Both the position numbers and the translations under genes were made by a program. 64,000 nucleotides of DNA from Micrasema longulum (taxonomy: Eukaryota; Arthropoda; Insecta; Trichoptera; Brachycentridae): assembly GCA_022494885.1 (NCBI GenBank), contig JAGVSM010003498.1:62001-126000 (forward strand), written 5' to 3'. The notes under the pieces were generated by a model. The model saw only the letters and a list, made by a program, of their open reading frames with translations, searched no databases and was not told where the DNA came from. Below, piece by piece: positions 34,920-46,222 of this stretch (position 1 is the stretch's first letter; every line of letters begins with the position of its first letter).

Positions 34920-35300
34920 GACAAGCACGCTCGCTGTAGTTCCAAAAGTTCTGTTCGCCCTCGGCCGCCCTCAGCCGCCGCCCATCGTAAAACGTTCTCT
35001 CAACAAACGTTTCCTCGCAGCGATCTCATGAAAACTTCTATTAGCATCCCTATCTGCCCTCACGTAAAGTGCCTTTATAACTTGGCCGGGCGGGAGCGGC
35101 GGGGAAGGGCGGGGACAGGATGGGCGGGTGGCGCCCCCTGGAGCCGAAATGCTCACAACGCTAAAAAGCGAGCACTGTGAAGTGTCGTCATATTATTGCT
35201 GAGCGCTATCTGATCGCCCGGGAGGGGGCTGAACCCTCCACAGGGAGGTGGGATGGAGGAGAAAGGAACGGTGCCCATTATCCTCTTCGCAACTGGCTTT
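34920..35300. promoter_or_regulatory. GC-rich single-copy island
   Basis: It contains tandem-like gccctcggccgccctcagcc, then gcgggagcggcggggaaggg. A 111-codon plus-strand frame (34845-35180) starts in AT-rich DNA and shows no domain. A CpG-rich regulatory element is possible. Confidence 0.3.
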
Positions 35301-35309
35301 GCAGAATAA

Positions 35310-35935
35310 CCACATAGCATCGGCATGGGTTTGTCGTTAACATTAACATGAAATTTTATTTAAAAAAAGATTGAAATGATTTCTTAACAGACACGTAGAA
35401 ATAAAAAATTAAAAAAACTCCAATTTTCCGTATTAACCAGACGGTTTCCGGATATGCAAAAATCTGGATTGTTGGATTAACCATTAAATTAAGGCAATGT
35501 TTTAAAAGAAAGCGCAAAATTTACTTTAAGATCACTTTTTTATTGCTTCTGAAATAATACAGGGAAGGGAAATTCATCCCTACGGGAAATCGGGTATGAA
35601 AAATGTATTCTTTTGCGCGGTTAAAAATAGAGATTTAAATCGTACGGCGAAGTTTCTTGAAAATGGATGAATAAGATTATAAAAATGATTTTAATAAAAA
35701 CGAACTACTTTGCATGACGTCGCTAGTTCTTCCGAATCAACCAATGGTAAGAGAGTTGTAATAGATTTACTGTTAGTCAACTGACGAATTATCGGAACCC
35801 ATAGAGAAGAAGGGAAAAAGAATTTGAGACGTTACACGTGAAGCAATTTCAAAAATACGAAACTTTAAAAAATCAAAGCGCAGATAACACGATAAATAAA
35901 TATTTCAATTTTTTTGCTGACTCAGTTGAATAGTC
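35310..35935. other. Intergenic DNA with nothing firm
   Basis: ttccggatatgcaaaaatct at 35450 resembles a pogo subterminal stretch but has no clear end. No gene. Confidence 0.3.
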
Positions 35936-35939
35936 TATT

Positions 35940-36127
35940 ATCAACTGAACTTCCTCGTTGGAATCACATTAAAAACTTACTTAAACATGTCCAGAAAAGT
36001 TAATTACTTTGACAAAGAAACTCGTTTACGAGCAGCTAGGTCCTTATTTCTAGGCTTTATTTCTTGATAACGATCCGGATATTTGGCAATCCGGGTGACT
36101 GGAGTTCAGATAAATGGAGTTCTACCG
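35940..36127. mobile_element. pogo/Tigger-like miniature element, copy 2
   Basis: The interior ggaatcacattaaaaactta followed by tgtccag, and the right end gactggagttcagataaatg followed by gagttctaccg, match 23816-24013. The left terminus is diverged. Copy length is similar (about 190 bp). Confidence 0.55.
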
Positions 36128-36459
36128 TACACATATAACGTCGAGTGGTTTAAGTAATCGTTTTACTTGTAAACAAATTACAGATTATATTCAGTACCGA
36201 CAAAATCGCAGTGTATTATAATTGAGTACAGTTTTATTCTAACAATAGGTCAACAAATAATAAGGTAAAAAGGTACAAAATGTCAATTTTAAGTATCGTT
36301 GATTGCTATCTCATCTAGGTATAACGTGTTCTGAGACAGCTAGCAATAATATATTTCATATCGGACGTCGGCATATTTCATGTTAGTGGGATTTCTCTTT
36401 GAAAGGCAATCCAAATTTTAATATGTATGTTCATTTTACGTGACTTTTTTTTCTTTTTA

Positions 36460-36630
36460 ATCAATCTGTTCTGTATATTTTGTAATGTATTAATAATGGA
36501 TTTAAAACTCTGTAATGTTCTCGATGTAAATAAAAAATAAATAAATGAAATGAAAATGAAAAAAAGAATTATTGGTCTGAGGTTATAGCGTTTGGTTAGC
36601 ATGTACGAGATGTGAGGTTCTTTTTCTGGA
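36460..36630 (+). repeat. LINE-tail-like stretch followed by a SINE head relic
   Basis: The stretch at 36470-36560 ends in aaataaaaaataaataaatg, like a retrotransposon tail. At 36578-36620, ggttatagcgtttggttagc, then gagatgtgaggttc resembles a SINE-A head. Confidence 0.35.
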
Positions 36631-36706
36631 AAAAAATTATGGAAAACGTCAATCAATATATTACAACAGACGTTAATTAATACTTACAAGAGACAGGGAG
36701 TATTTT

Positions 36707-36900
36707 AAATAAGGAATTACGGAAGTCTAGGCATAATTATTTATTTAACACTTTATATACATTTACAATATATATAAATATGAGGGCGGGTATATTGCGT
36801 TAAGTCAATTTCTTCCTACCTACCCAAACCGTTCAGTTTGAAAAAATTACAAATACAAAAGGCATAAGGACAAACTTCAACTATTGTTCAAAACAACAAT
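36707..36900. repeat. R1 fragment split by a LINE tail
   Basis: aaggaattacggaagtctag (R1) is interrupted at about 36738 by a minus-oriented LINE tail matching 24278-24400, with its AAAT run on the left and taaaccgttc-type sequence to 36862. R1-like ggacaaacttcaactattg continues after it. Confidence 0.5.
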
Positions 36901-36909
36901 ATTTAACAA

Positions 36910-37470
36910 TGTTCATTTTGCTTTATGTTTAAAATACGTACATATAAATAGTGCATTACGTACAATTGGGAGGTTTTTTTTCTGATTTTGATCGCGATTA
37001 AAATATTTACTTTTTATCTGGTAGTTTTTTTTTCATTTAAACGTTTAACCAATAAATAAGTATTTGTACAAAGCACCTATGCTGCTATTCTAAATCGATT
37101 ATACGTCAAGTAAATGTGAACACGTGAAATAAAATGTGATGCTTTATATATAGCACACTATCGCGACCTTTAGCACTACCCAAAATAATTCATAAAGTTA
37201 TTAAATTGACCAAACCAAACAGATTTAAATGCCATTTGACGTTTAATCATCGGAGTGGCCATAGATGAAGCAAAGTGTGTTCTTATGCAAAAAATAAAAA
37301 TCCAGAATTTTTTTTCTTCTCTACCCCCGCGATAATATCCATAGTAAAGAACGAGATTTGAGGGGTTTCTGTGTTTATTTATTTATGGGTGAAATTAGTT
37401 TGTACCATTTCTTTACGACGTGAGATTACGTAAAAGTTAGTTGTTTATAAAAATAAAAGAGAATGATTCT
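36910..37470. other. AT-rich DNA with nothing recognised
   Basis: No gene, repeat partner or insertion boundary was seen. Confidence 0.4.
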
Positions 37471-37474
37471 AGGG

Positions 37475-38170
37475 AAAGGACGTTCCAGATAAGGAAGTAG
37501 GAATAAACTGCCGAGCACATTTCCCGCAATCCTTTTCTTGTTTTAACGCTGTGCGCGGAGTTGTAGATAAGGGAGTTTCGTCGACGGCAGTTTGTAGTGA
37601 TGGCACTTTGCCCCCGGCTACTCTCAGATAACGAAATAATATAGCGACAAATTGTGGAGCAAACGAGTATATCCGACAAATTGCGGAGCAAACGACTGTC
37701 GGGTGCGATAATTCTGGGGGTGGAATAGCCTGGCACAGATGTAGAGGGATCTACTGTAATGTAGCACGCCAACAGTATATTTCACTGCTATTGGCTGGCG
37801 TGGAGATTCTTATCGTGAAATTTACTTTCTCGCGGAGTTAACCCAGTTTTGACTTGTGGACGTGGTAGCGCGGAATGACGAGCAGATACGGGTTAACCCT
37901 TAATGCCCTGTCCCGATCTCTCCAGCACCGCTTTCAGCATCGCCCGCCCGCAATAAGAAACATACCCTAACCTCTTCACCCTCTTACTTCGGTCACGCTC
38001 CTTTGTCTCTTTTTCTTCGTGGTGTGCGCATCTGGACGCTATTTGCGGGGGGTTTAATGTCGTGATCCTTGACGGTGGCGGGCAGCTCAGGCCGGGCCGA
38101 GATCCCGCAGATTATCTCCGCCTTACGCTCCCGGTCTAATGAAGGGATGCGAGATTTGAGGAATCACTTT
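37475..38170. promoter_or_regulatory. GC-rich single-copy island
   Basis: This is the longest such block in the window. A 111-codon minus-strand frame at 37437-37772 has no recognised domain. A short direct repeat, cgacaaattgtggagcaaac, occurs at 37645 and, with one change, at 37674. The rest is CpG-rich and unique in the window. Regulatory function is an inference. Confidence 0.3.
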
Positions 38171-38329
38171 TGAAGAAAATATTATTCTGACAAAGAAAAC
38201 TTTTACCCTTGAATTTTCATCCAAAAATTTATTTATCAAATGTCTTTAGTTGGCTTTATTATAAACTAGTTTTGCATAATAATTTTTTTTCATTCGGTAA
38301 ACCGTAGATTCTGATATATTTAGTTTTAA

Positions 38330-38620
38330 CAATGAGTTTTGCGTATGTCCAAATGCTTGCAGACTGGCTGGATTTTCAAACTAGGGAGTTGTTCATATTA
38401 AAATTTGTTGTAAGAGAGAGGGAAAACATTTTTGAGAAGGGAATATGGGAGTCAAGGCATTTACAGGGCTTATGACCTGTCATTGGCTGGTTTAAGTGGC
38501 CATTTTACACACTGTGTAACATTAACCATTCTGCCTGTGTTTAAACATTTCCTCAACTCTTCCTTGGTCAAAAATGTTTTCCCTCTCTGTTGCAACAAAT
38601 TTAAATATTTAGTTTTATTT
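38330..38620 (+). repeat. R1 copy with clear terminal inverted repeats
   Basis: The outer part tccaaatgcttgcagactgg leads to aaatttgttgtaagagagag followed by ggaaaacatttttgag. The core gcatttacagggcttatgac and ctggtttaagtggccatttt follows, then acactgtgtaacattaacca. The copy closes with aaaatgttttccctctctgt followed by tgcaacaaattt, the inverse of its left terminus for about 33 bp. Confidence 0.78.
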
Positions 38621-39165
38621 TATTTATATAAATGTAAGTAATTTCAACATTATTCTACAAAAATCAAATGTGTTTTTTCAACTTTTCATGGCAGAATTAG
38701 TTCTGCACCATTATCCATTTTACTAAATTAAAACTTTTTAAACTTAACTTATCTAGAAACAAAGGTTGTGCCATTTGCTGCTGAACATACATTCTGAGGT
38801 TTTATTTGACAGGGAGGTGAACAAGAATAAAGGCGTCAAAGGATAAACCTTTACCTTGCCAATTTTATTAGTTATACGCGCCTGAAAGGCTTAAATGAAG
38901 CACATTACACTATAAGAAAATATGAAGAATATTCATGTTTTCTACGTGTTTTTAAAATTAATTTTATAGGAAAAAGTTTGTTATGTCGTAAATATAAATA
39001 AAGGTGAGTTAACAAATTAAAAAATCGTATTTTGTGATTTGGAATAGCTAAAATCTTAATGGAAAAGAATATATTATATTCGTTTATAATTTACTAATTT
39101 TTGGAAAAAGGCTGTTTGCGCAAAATCCTGTAATTTAATTTATGGCTACAAAGGTCGGTAGGTAG

Positions 39166-39250
39166 CCGGGTTGTGGTCCCGTGGTAGTATTGTGGACTCA
39201 CGGGCCAAAGGTGCGAGGTTCACATCTCACTCTACCACAATTCGATTTTC
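39166..39250 (+). repeat. SINE-B head
   Basis: ggttgtggtcccgtggtagt, gactcacgggccaaaggtgc and a diverged box B (gaggttcacatctcac) match the minus-strand copy at 15345-15417 and the plus copy at 57376-57465. Confidence 0.6.
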
Positions 39251-39519
39251 ATTTTTTCAGCACAAGTTAATTACGACTTTTAGGAAATGGTCTGAAAATT
39301 TAAAGTTAATAATAAGAACTCAAGTATTTCTCTTTAAAAAAAAAAAAGGTACTTTCGGATAATTTTCACCTGATAAAAGTGTGTAGTTTGATAAAATGTA
39401 TTTTTTTATGTTAATTAATCTGAAGTTTGCAACATTTGAGAGCTGAATTACAAATTTAAGGAATCAATACACAAACGTGTAAAACACATTATTTCACTAT
39501 AATTATACATCTAGGTGAG

Positions 39520-39770
39520 TCTCAACCCGGCGCGGCGGTGGTTTAGTGCAGTATGAAATATCTAGAGGTAAATGTAAGAGTGATGTTATAATGACAGGGC
39601 GAACATCACGCCGGTAGTAAAGTCGGCCACCCATTATGTAGGTACCGTTCAGGGCTCTGTTCATACGGCGACTATTACCTCTACTGAACATTTTATTTGT
39701 TTATTACTCCGTACTCTGCTTTACGACCTGAGTGAGGACCTACCGAGGTTGGAGAAGAGTGGAGAGGAAA
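39520..39770. other. GC-richer single-copy patch
   Basis: Begins cccggcgcggcggtggttta. A 62-codon minus frame has no motif. Nature unknown. Confidence 0.2.
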
Positions 39771-40080
39771 TTTCACCACGTAGTAAAAAAAATACTAACT
39801 CAAAGTCAATCATTTTTTAAATGATGTTAACTTTTCGATATTTTCCCTATTTGACTCGTCCAACTTCAAACGTGAAAATTACCTTTGAGTATCGGTGCAA
39901 GCTTTGATTTCTCTCGCGGCGCGGCGTTTTGACGTCGACGTAATATTAATTTGTTTATATACTAATTATTTTATTCGTTTTCAGTTGCGTCTGTTTTGAA
40001 GATTCATGTTTTACAATGGTACAAACAATGAAAACACGAATTACGCGATATTTTTAATAAAACTCTCGAAGTTGAATTTT

Positions 40081-41079
40081 TTATTTTATTTATTTACAAT
40101 TTTAAAAAACCCGTTAGGGTTACATTAGAAATATAATATTGTCTAGTCATTTTATGTCTCGTCTAGTCTAGTTAGTTCAGTCATCGTGTGCTTTTTCAGA
40201 TTGATTTTAAATTTGTCTCCAGTAAAAGTTTTCAAGTAGTAAGGTAGGTCGTTGTAGTGTTTAAGTCCATTATGTAGTATTTTTGACTGTCCTGTGTTTG
40301 TCTTTGCTTTTTCAATATGATAGTGTTGTTGTTGTCTGGTGTTATATTTGTGTATGTCAGCATTTTTGACTAATATTATGTCGTTGTCTTGTATGTTTCC
40401 CAGTGTTATTTTGTGCACAATTTTTAAGGTCTCAATTTTAGTCAAGTAGTTTATGTCAAACTGGTGTGTTTTTTTGTACAGTTCAGTCGTAGAGGTCAGG
40501 TAGGGTAGGTTGTATGTTAGTTTAAGAATTTTATTTTGTTGTCTTTGTATTCTTGTTATGTCTGTCTTGTTACCAGTTCCCCAGAAGGCGATCATGTAAC
40601 TCAATTTACTTTTGACATAGGCTTCGTACATCATAATTTTTTCCTTTCTCGGTATAAAATCTTTAATTTTGTAGAAGAGGCTATGTAGTGATGCCATTAC
40701 TTTAGTGAGTCCGTCTATGTGTTTTGTCCATTTTAATTGTCTGTCCATTGTGAGTCCTAGATAAGTCACATGTTCTAGTTCTTTAAGAGTTTCGTTGTAT
40801 ATTTTTATGTTCATGTTATGGTTCTTCTTTTGTGTTTCGAAATGTATTATATTGCATTTCATGGCATTTAGTGTTAAAAAGTTTTTGTTTGTCCATTCTA
40901 ATAGTTTTTGGACGTCATTGTTGATGGTTTTAGTCGTTTCAATGTCATTTTTGTTTTCATATAAAATTCTTAAGTCGTCAACATAGATTGTTTTTTTCCC
41001 ATTATGTCACTGTGTATTATGTCGTTAATGTATATTATATAAAACAATGGTTCTAATATTGATCCCCGAGGTACTCCCT
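40081..41079 (-). pseudogene. 5'-truncated LINE with reverse transcriptase palm (YVDD) and C-terminus
   Basis: On the minus strand, GVPRGSILEP (RT block 4) starts at 41077. A frameshift in an A7 run near 40990 follows. Then TIYVDDLRIL (catalytic YxDD box, 40985-40974), DVQKLLEWTNKNFLTLNAMK, HVTYLGLTMDRQLKWTKHI, KLSYMIAFWGT and HNGLKHYNDLP continue in one frame to a stop at 40152. The order is RT palm, thumb and the C-terminal domain of CR1/jockey-like LINEs. The 3' region ends in an AAAT-repeat tail at 40081-40096. At 41078-41080 the upstream codon is a stop and homology ends, marking 5' truncation. Confidence 0.85.
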
Positions 41080-41332
41080 AGGTATATGTGCGAATGCGCA
41101 CATTAAGTCAGTTTTATATTGCAATAATTTCCCACTATAATGGTTATTTATGGTTCAGCCATTAAAATTCACTTACACCTCGAAATTTTGGTTAAAACTT
41201 ATACTTAAATATGAAATGTACCATTACTTAAGCCCCCGAAGGAAGATATGAAGAATTTTATTTTAAATGTTAATGCCGCGCTTGTGAAGCGGCGGCGTCC
41301 TTACTATACTACTTAAAGGTTGAGAATTTTTT

Positions 41333-41530
41333 CATCATCATCGTACCCTTTCTGCACCTAATGGTACATAAAGCACTGCATTGATATACCAATCGCAGCG
41401 TATCTTGATCATTTTTGTTACAAGATCAGTCTTACGCTTTAGGTACTATTCCATGGACTATGAAATATTCTAGTGTAAAAACACCCCTTTCAATAAACAT
41501 TTCGTATCAACCATGTCGGAATCGAACCCT
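41333..41530 (-). repeat. SINE-A body, minus orientation, head missing
   Basis: From catcatcatcgtacccttt to ccatgtcggaatcgaaccct it matches the SINE-A body and box B in inverse. It stops at the junction with the next feature. Confidence 0.75.
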
Positions 41531-41605
41531 CGGCCTCGTGGTGTAATGGTCAGCGCGTTTGCCTATCGTGAGGAGGTCTTAAATTCTATACCTGACAACA
41601 AGGTT
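41531..41605 (+). repeat. SINE-A head, plus orientation, joined head to head
   Basis: cggcctcgtggtgtaatggt, cagcgcgtttgcctatcgtg and a box-B-like stretch with aaattctatacctgac form a good tRNA-like head. It is joined directly to the inverse copy at 41333-41530. Its body fades after about 75 bp. Confidence 0.7.
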
Positions 41606-41609
41606 CTTG

Positions 41610-42795
41610 TATTTTATGAGAACATGTCGCAAACTGAAATAAAATACTCATGACGTCTGTAGTTTTCCTTTTTTTAATCATGCACGTAAGATGTTTGATA
41701 AATTAAAAAATGATTACGTATTTTAATCAGATCGAAAAAAAAAACAGAACAAATGATAATATTCTTGGTTTGAAGGTTAAACGCATTATGTGTATTTATT
41801 GGGAAAATTCGTTTTTACTTTTTTGCTACTAATTTATTCAATATCTATCGCAAAAAAAAATACATTGAGACAATTACCATCCTATTTGCGGGAAAATAAT
41901 GTACAAAAGTTCATTATGACTGGCAACTTTAAATTAGTGGTCAGGAAAAAGACGTCATGTACCACGGTAAGTACCAGGAACAAGGTAAATGGTGCATTAA
42001 AATCAACCTTGGCAAATAAATGTTTTCGCAGGAGGCGAAATTATGATCAAACATGTGCCAACAATTGTTTTACAAAATGAATTGTAAAAACTTGTTTTGT
42101 TCGTCTATTCCCTGGTTCAAACCTTTTTTTAGGGAATTGTCTTTTTTCCCCTTTAAGAGAGGATTTTTGGTTATAAACTTATCATTTCTACATCATGTTT
42201 ATAACATTTATAAATTTTAATGCCGCCGAATGGCCGCTATGAATATTTAGATCAAAGCGCGCATACTGTAAAAAAATATTTCCAACGAAACCATCTTATT
42301 AAAAAAAGAAAAATACCACATTACATAAAAAAGGTTTTTAACAAAACGATTTTAATATTTAAAAACGATAATTTAAGTGATAATTTGACATAACATTAAA
42401 GAAAGATACGACAAAATTCGTTTGATTTTAAATGTTTGTGTTTCTTTTTAAAAAACAAAATTCAAATCTCTTTTTTAATAACTGTCCGGTTCATTATATA
42501 TATTATTTTAGTAAAATATGAGTCAAAAATATTTCAAGATGCGTTATTTGCCGATCAAAACATTATTGGTATTTAAAACTTTCAAGTTCCTATATTAATT
42601 AACCTATATATTTTTTTTTAAATGTTGATTTACTTTTTTTTTTATAGCGCGTTTTAAAATGAAAAAAATAGATGGTTTTCCTACGTTTCATCAGACTAGA
42701 GCCTTTAATTTGAGAATAAAAATATCAATTTTGAATTTAAAAGGGGTATAAGTACTATTTGGTAGATATGTAACGACAATATTTTTTTAAATTTT
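41610..42795. other. AT-rich DNA with nothing firm
   Basis: A plus-strand frame 41790-42080 begins without ATG and is hydrophobic at its start. A donor-like acggtaagtacc at 41959 and an acceptor-like tgttttcgcag near 42030 would define a 68-bp intron, but neither side keeps an open frame. Considered chance. Confidence 0.3.
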
Positions 42796-42799
42796 TTAG

Positions 42800-43340
42800 T
42801 TAAGAGGAGTATTGGGGGAAATTTTACGATAGGCATACCTACATACAAGTATACCTGTGTCGTCACTAGAACACGTACGTGACGAATGGTGTCGATTTTG
42901 AGAGCGAAATGAGGCGATAGATATTCGGGCGGCGGGCGGCGATAACGCGTCGGCTAGGGTGTTGAGCGTACTTACAAAATGGCAGATTACACGTCTGGCC
43001 GCCATCGCCACGATAATCCAACACAAATTGCTCCCCGTCGATTAGAGTCCTCTGATTTGCCTGCCCATCTCTGATGAAATGTTATATCTTCACAAATTAC
43101 CCCAAATAACAATATTTATAAAGACGTTGCCCAACCGTCAATTTTCTACAACACCTTAAGTGGCGAGCAACATTAATTTAGGTGTACTTCCATTAGAATT
43201 TTTTCGTTTTGTACGAACCCTTTGGATGTGAAGCCGACAAAGGGCAAGGTGGTTGAGAGGTAACGGGGGACTATCTCCCGGGGAGGGGTTTGCAAGTTTG
43301 GGGAAAATGCTGAGAAATGTCATTTGGAAGCGAATGCAAT
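42800..43340. promoter_or_regulatory. Two GC-rich single-copy patches
   Basis: 42830-43060 (ggcggcgggcggcgataacg) and 43210-43330 (ggggactatctcccggggag) are clearly GC-richer than their flanks and have no partners in the window. Frames there show no domain. Regulatory DNA is possible. Confidence 0.28.
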
Positions 43341-43659
43341 CATTTTGCGCATGGCGTGTGGCATAACGATTTAGAAAATAGACAATTCGATATTATTTTT
43401 ACTGCTTAAATTTAATTTTAAAATTTCGAAGAAGTGTGGTGACCATCGCGCTATGCTTTTTAATGATACATATTATTTAAATGGTTCTACTTTTTAATGT
43501 TTTGAATTTTAATAAGAATATTGTCACTATCTTTGACATTTTGTGTTGTTTTTTTGGACATGTTTCACTAAAAATAAATTCTAACAAGATTTACAGTTTA
43601 AAAAATATGTATTTGAAAACATAACGTAGTTACTTACAATAAAAAACTATTTAAAATGA

Positions 43660-43735
43660 ACAGTTGGTTAGTCTGCCAATTATGAAACGCGCCGTCGCGC
43701 GTCGGTTCGTTTCCCGCCGGTTACAAGAACAAATT
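43660..43735 (+). repeat. tRNA-like SINE head relic
   Basis: gttggttagtctgccaatta, then a box-B-like ggttcgtttcccgcc at tRNA-like spacing. The body is not recognised. Confidence 0.35.
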
Positions 43736-43904
43736 CTTAAATTTAAAAAAAATTATTAGTCTGGGTGTATTTTCCATACCCCTTTTCACTATTCTTTCTT
43801 TCCTAGCTACATAAAAGTCTCTAGAATAGAGGGAAAGCAGGTTATTCATTGAAAAAATAACTGCATATTTAAATGCAAAGATTTTTTAATATTTTAATTA
43901 CTCT

Positions 43905-44178
43905 TCCATCTGTTGACTTTTGTGAAGTAAAATAGCTGAAACCTTTATCACGTGGGTGAGATTCATCCGGCTGAACCAAATCACTTCACAAAAGTCAACA
44001 AAGCGAAGAGTTGAGGAAATGTGGATGTTCAAACATGGGGAGAACGGTGAATGTTACACAGTGAGTAAAATGGCCACTTAAACCAGCCAATGACAGGTCA
44101 TAAGCCCTGCAAATGCCTAGACTTCCATATTTTCTTCTCAAAAATGTTTTCCCTCTCTGTTGAAATAAATTTAAATAG
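43905..44178 (-). repeat. R1 copy, minus orientation, with a short fold-back start
   Basis: It opens with cttccatctgttgacttttg and a reversed piece to atccggctgaacc, then turns back with acttcacaaaagtcaac. The unit follows normally (ggatgttcaaacatgggg, taaaccagccaatgacaggt, cttccatattttcttctcaa) and closes with tgttttccctctctgttgaa. The reversed first 70 bp form an inverted repeat. Confidence 0.75.
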
Positions 44179-44199
44179 AATCTAGTCAGTTTATGGTTT

Positions 44200-44540
44200 C
44201 TCTCGATTCCCAGGCGCAGTGCCGCGATGGTTGCCTTACCTGCGCATGGTAGGGTAGGAGGTAGAGCGGCTCTAATAGCGGGCCGGCAGAGATGATTACA
44301 GGGCGGCCCGAGCCACAAACAGACAGGGGCCGACTTGTTATTGCTTCTTTAATCATTCCCCACACCGATCTATCCGGTGTCAATTTGGTATTAATGTCTC
44401 ATAAATTGTTTTCGGACTTGTTTTTATGAGCGTTTTTTAATTCTGTCTATTTCTGACGCGCTGCTGTATCCGGCACTTGTGAGATGCGAGATATTTATAA
44501 TACACGGCGCATCACAACTTGTGACCGTTTAAGGTTGACA
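44200..44540. promoter_or_regulatory. GC-rich single-copy island
   Basis: It follows R1 directly. Frames on the minus strand (43995-44383) run partly over R1 and have no domain. Unknown function. Confidence 0.25.
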
Positions 44541-44549
44541 GTATTTCGG

Positions 44550-45640
44550 GAATTAAAGAATTGAGGATATCTTTTATTTAATCCTAATAGTACACGCGAT
44601 TGCATAAATTAAAATGTAAGCAACAAAAGATACCATAACAAATTTAATATTTTTACTGCTTGTGTTTTTTTAATATGTTATTCATTTGTTTTTTATGTTA
44701 ATTTATTTTTATTTTTTGTCACTGTATTTTTCATTTGTTTTTGGTCATGCTCTTCAAAGTGCTAATGGCAATAAGTCTGCCGTTTATACATGTATATCTT
44801 TGTTTTCGTATTTATCACAATGTTACTTACATTATGGTTAATAAATAAAATAACTATTAATAACTATTAATAAAATTACAAACGTCATATAATCTAATTA
44901 TCGGCGTGCATTTTCGTGAATCTACAATATCCACTTTTTCCAGGAGATAGTAAAAATTGTTTTTAAAACCAAAGCTAACATATTATTTAAACCGATCTAC
45001 GGTACTGTTCTTCAGATAAAGCTCGCTAAGTATTGGTACCAAGCGTATCGTATGATTAGGGAACATCCAATCAGAAATAAAAATTATTTACATAATTTTC
45101 ATATAATATCACGCCGATCGACGATATATCAATATCACTTTGTTATACATAATACACTCTTTAACAATTAACTGCATTCATAATAATTTGATACATTCAT
45201 ATTCCAAAGTAATTTAATATCTATTGGTTTGCTTTTATAATTGATTATTTAATGATTTCTCCCTACCCTCTTTTAAACCTTTTTATCAATTTTTCAATTT
45301 TTAATTTTTTTTATGTGTTTTACAGTAAAAATCGTTGTACCCTTTTAATTTTTTTAAAGGTTCCTTTAGCTCTTGTAATTTACTGTTATTTTTATGACAG
45401 TACTATTTGTAACACGTTGCATGCTGTGAACAATAAAGGGTGACGGGTCACGTATGTATGTTCATATGTCTAATTGTTACATAAATAAATAAATATTTTA
45501 ACATGTCAACTTATTTTTTTTAGAGAATAGAGGCCTCAGTTTATTTTTATTTCTTGTTGATATCGGACTGTGAACTTACCTCTACACGTTATTATTTTCA
45601 TGTTAATTACATTTTTTTTAGCCAACTCATGTTTCTAAAA
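44550..45640. other. AT-rich DNA with a LINE-tail-like end
   Basis: At 45250-45500 the sequence ends in gttacataaataaataaata after a gaacaataaagggtgacggg stretch and looks like a retrotransposon 3' end. The rest has no recognisable feature. Confidence 0.3.
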
Positions 45641-46100
45641 TAGAACCAAAACGCTGGACGAGTGTTTTAATACTTAAACTAGTATCTGGTAAAAATCCCG
45701 ATACTAAGATTGAGCGAAGTTTAATCTGCCTAGTGTTTTTTTTAGATGGGAGTTGCATTTATTATTTACCTTGCTTATTATGTAGGTACAAGGTTTATAT
45801 TTCATGAAAAGTGATTTTTTTTGCTTTTTATAAGTTTCTATTTTATCTTTAAGCATTGGGACTAGGAAGAATATTCTATAGTAGGCTAATCACGAACTTC
45901 TTAGCATTTTATCCAGTGAAGAGGAAATCACATTAAACTCTTCAGGAGAAGCCAGCCTGTTTACAGTCATCATTAGGCCTTCCGTTCCACTAGAAATTAG
46001 AAGAGTGTTCCGCATTTTGTGTCCTACTTTATTTTTTTTTATTTTACCAATATCGTGCACTCACTTGACCATGGAAGATGGAAGATACTACCTCTCGTGT
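45640..46100 (+). repeat. R2 repeat copy 1
   Basis: ttgcatttattatttacctt, then cacgaacttcttagcatttt, actcttcaggagaagccagc and aggccttccgttccactaga occur in the same order as at 47110-47500. The first part also resembles 28914 (ggacgagtgtt). The family is not recognised. Confidence 0.55.
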
Positions 46101-46147
46101 GAGTTCTTTATAAATTATCACCGATTTGATATCGCATAGGTAAAGGT

Positions 46148-46222
46148 AGGACGGCCTCGTGGTCTACTGGTTAGTACGTTTGCCTACCATGTTCATATCC
46201 CAGTTTCATAAATGTTTCGTAA
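46148..46222 (+). repeat. SINE-A head fragment
   Basis: ggacggcctcgtggtctact, then ggttagtacgtttgcctacc is a good tRNA-like head; box B is diverged and the body is lost after about 75 bp. Confidence 0.55.

Noticed and set aside
36378..36656. 92-codon minus-strand frame
   Set aside because: It reads through an A/T-rich retrotransposon tail and a SINE head relic; low-complexity residues only.
37437..37772. 111-codon minus-strand frame as a coding exon
   Set aside because: No recognised motif, and a short direct repeat and GC-rich composition explain the lack of stops; kept only as part of a GC-rich island.
41790..42080. Secreted small protein with a short intron (gtaagt at 41963, ttttcgcag near 42030)
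   Set aside because: The frame lacks an ATG at its start, splicing does not maintain a reading frame, and upstream sequence in the alternative frame is stopped.
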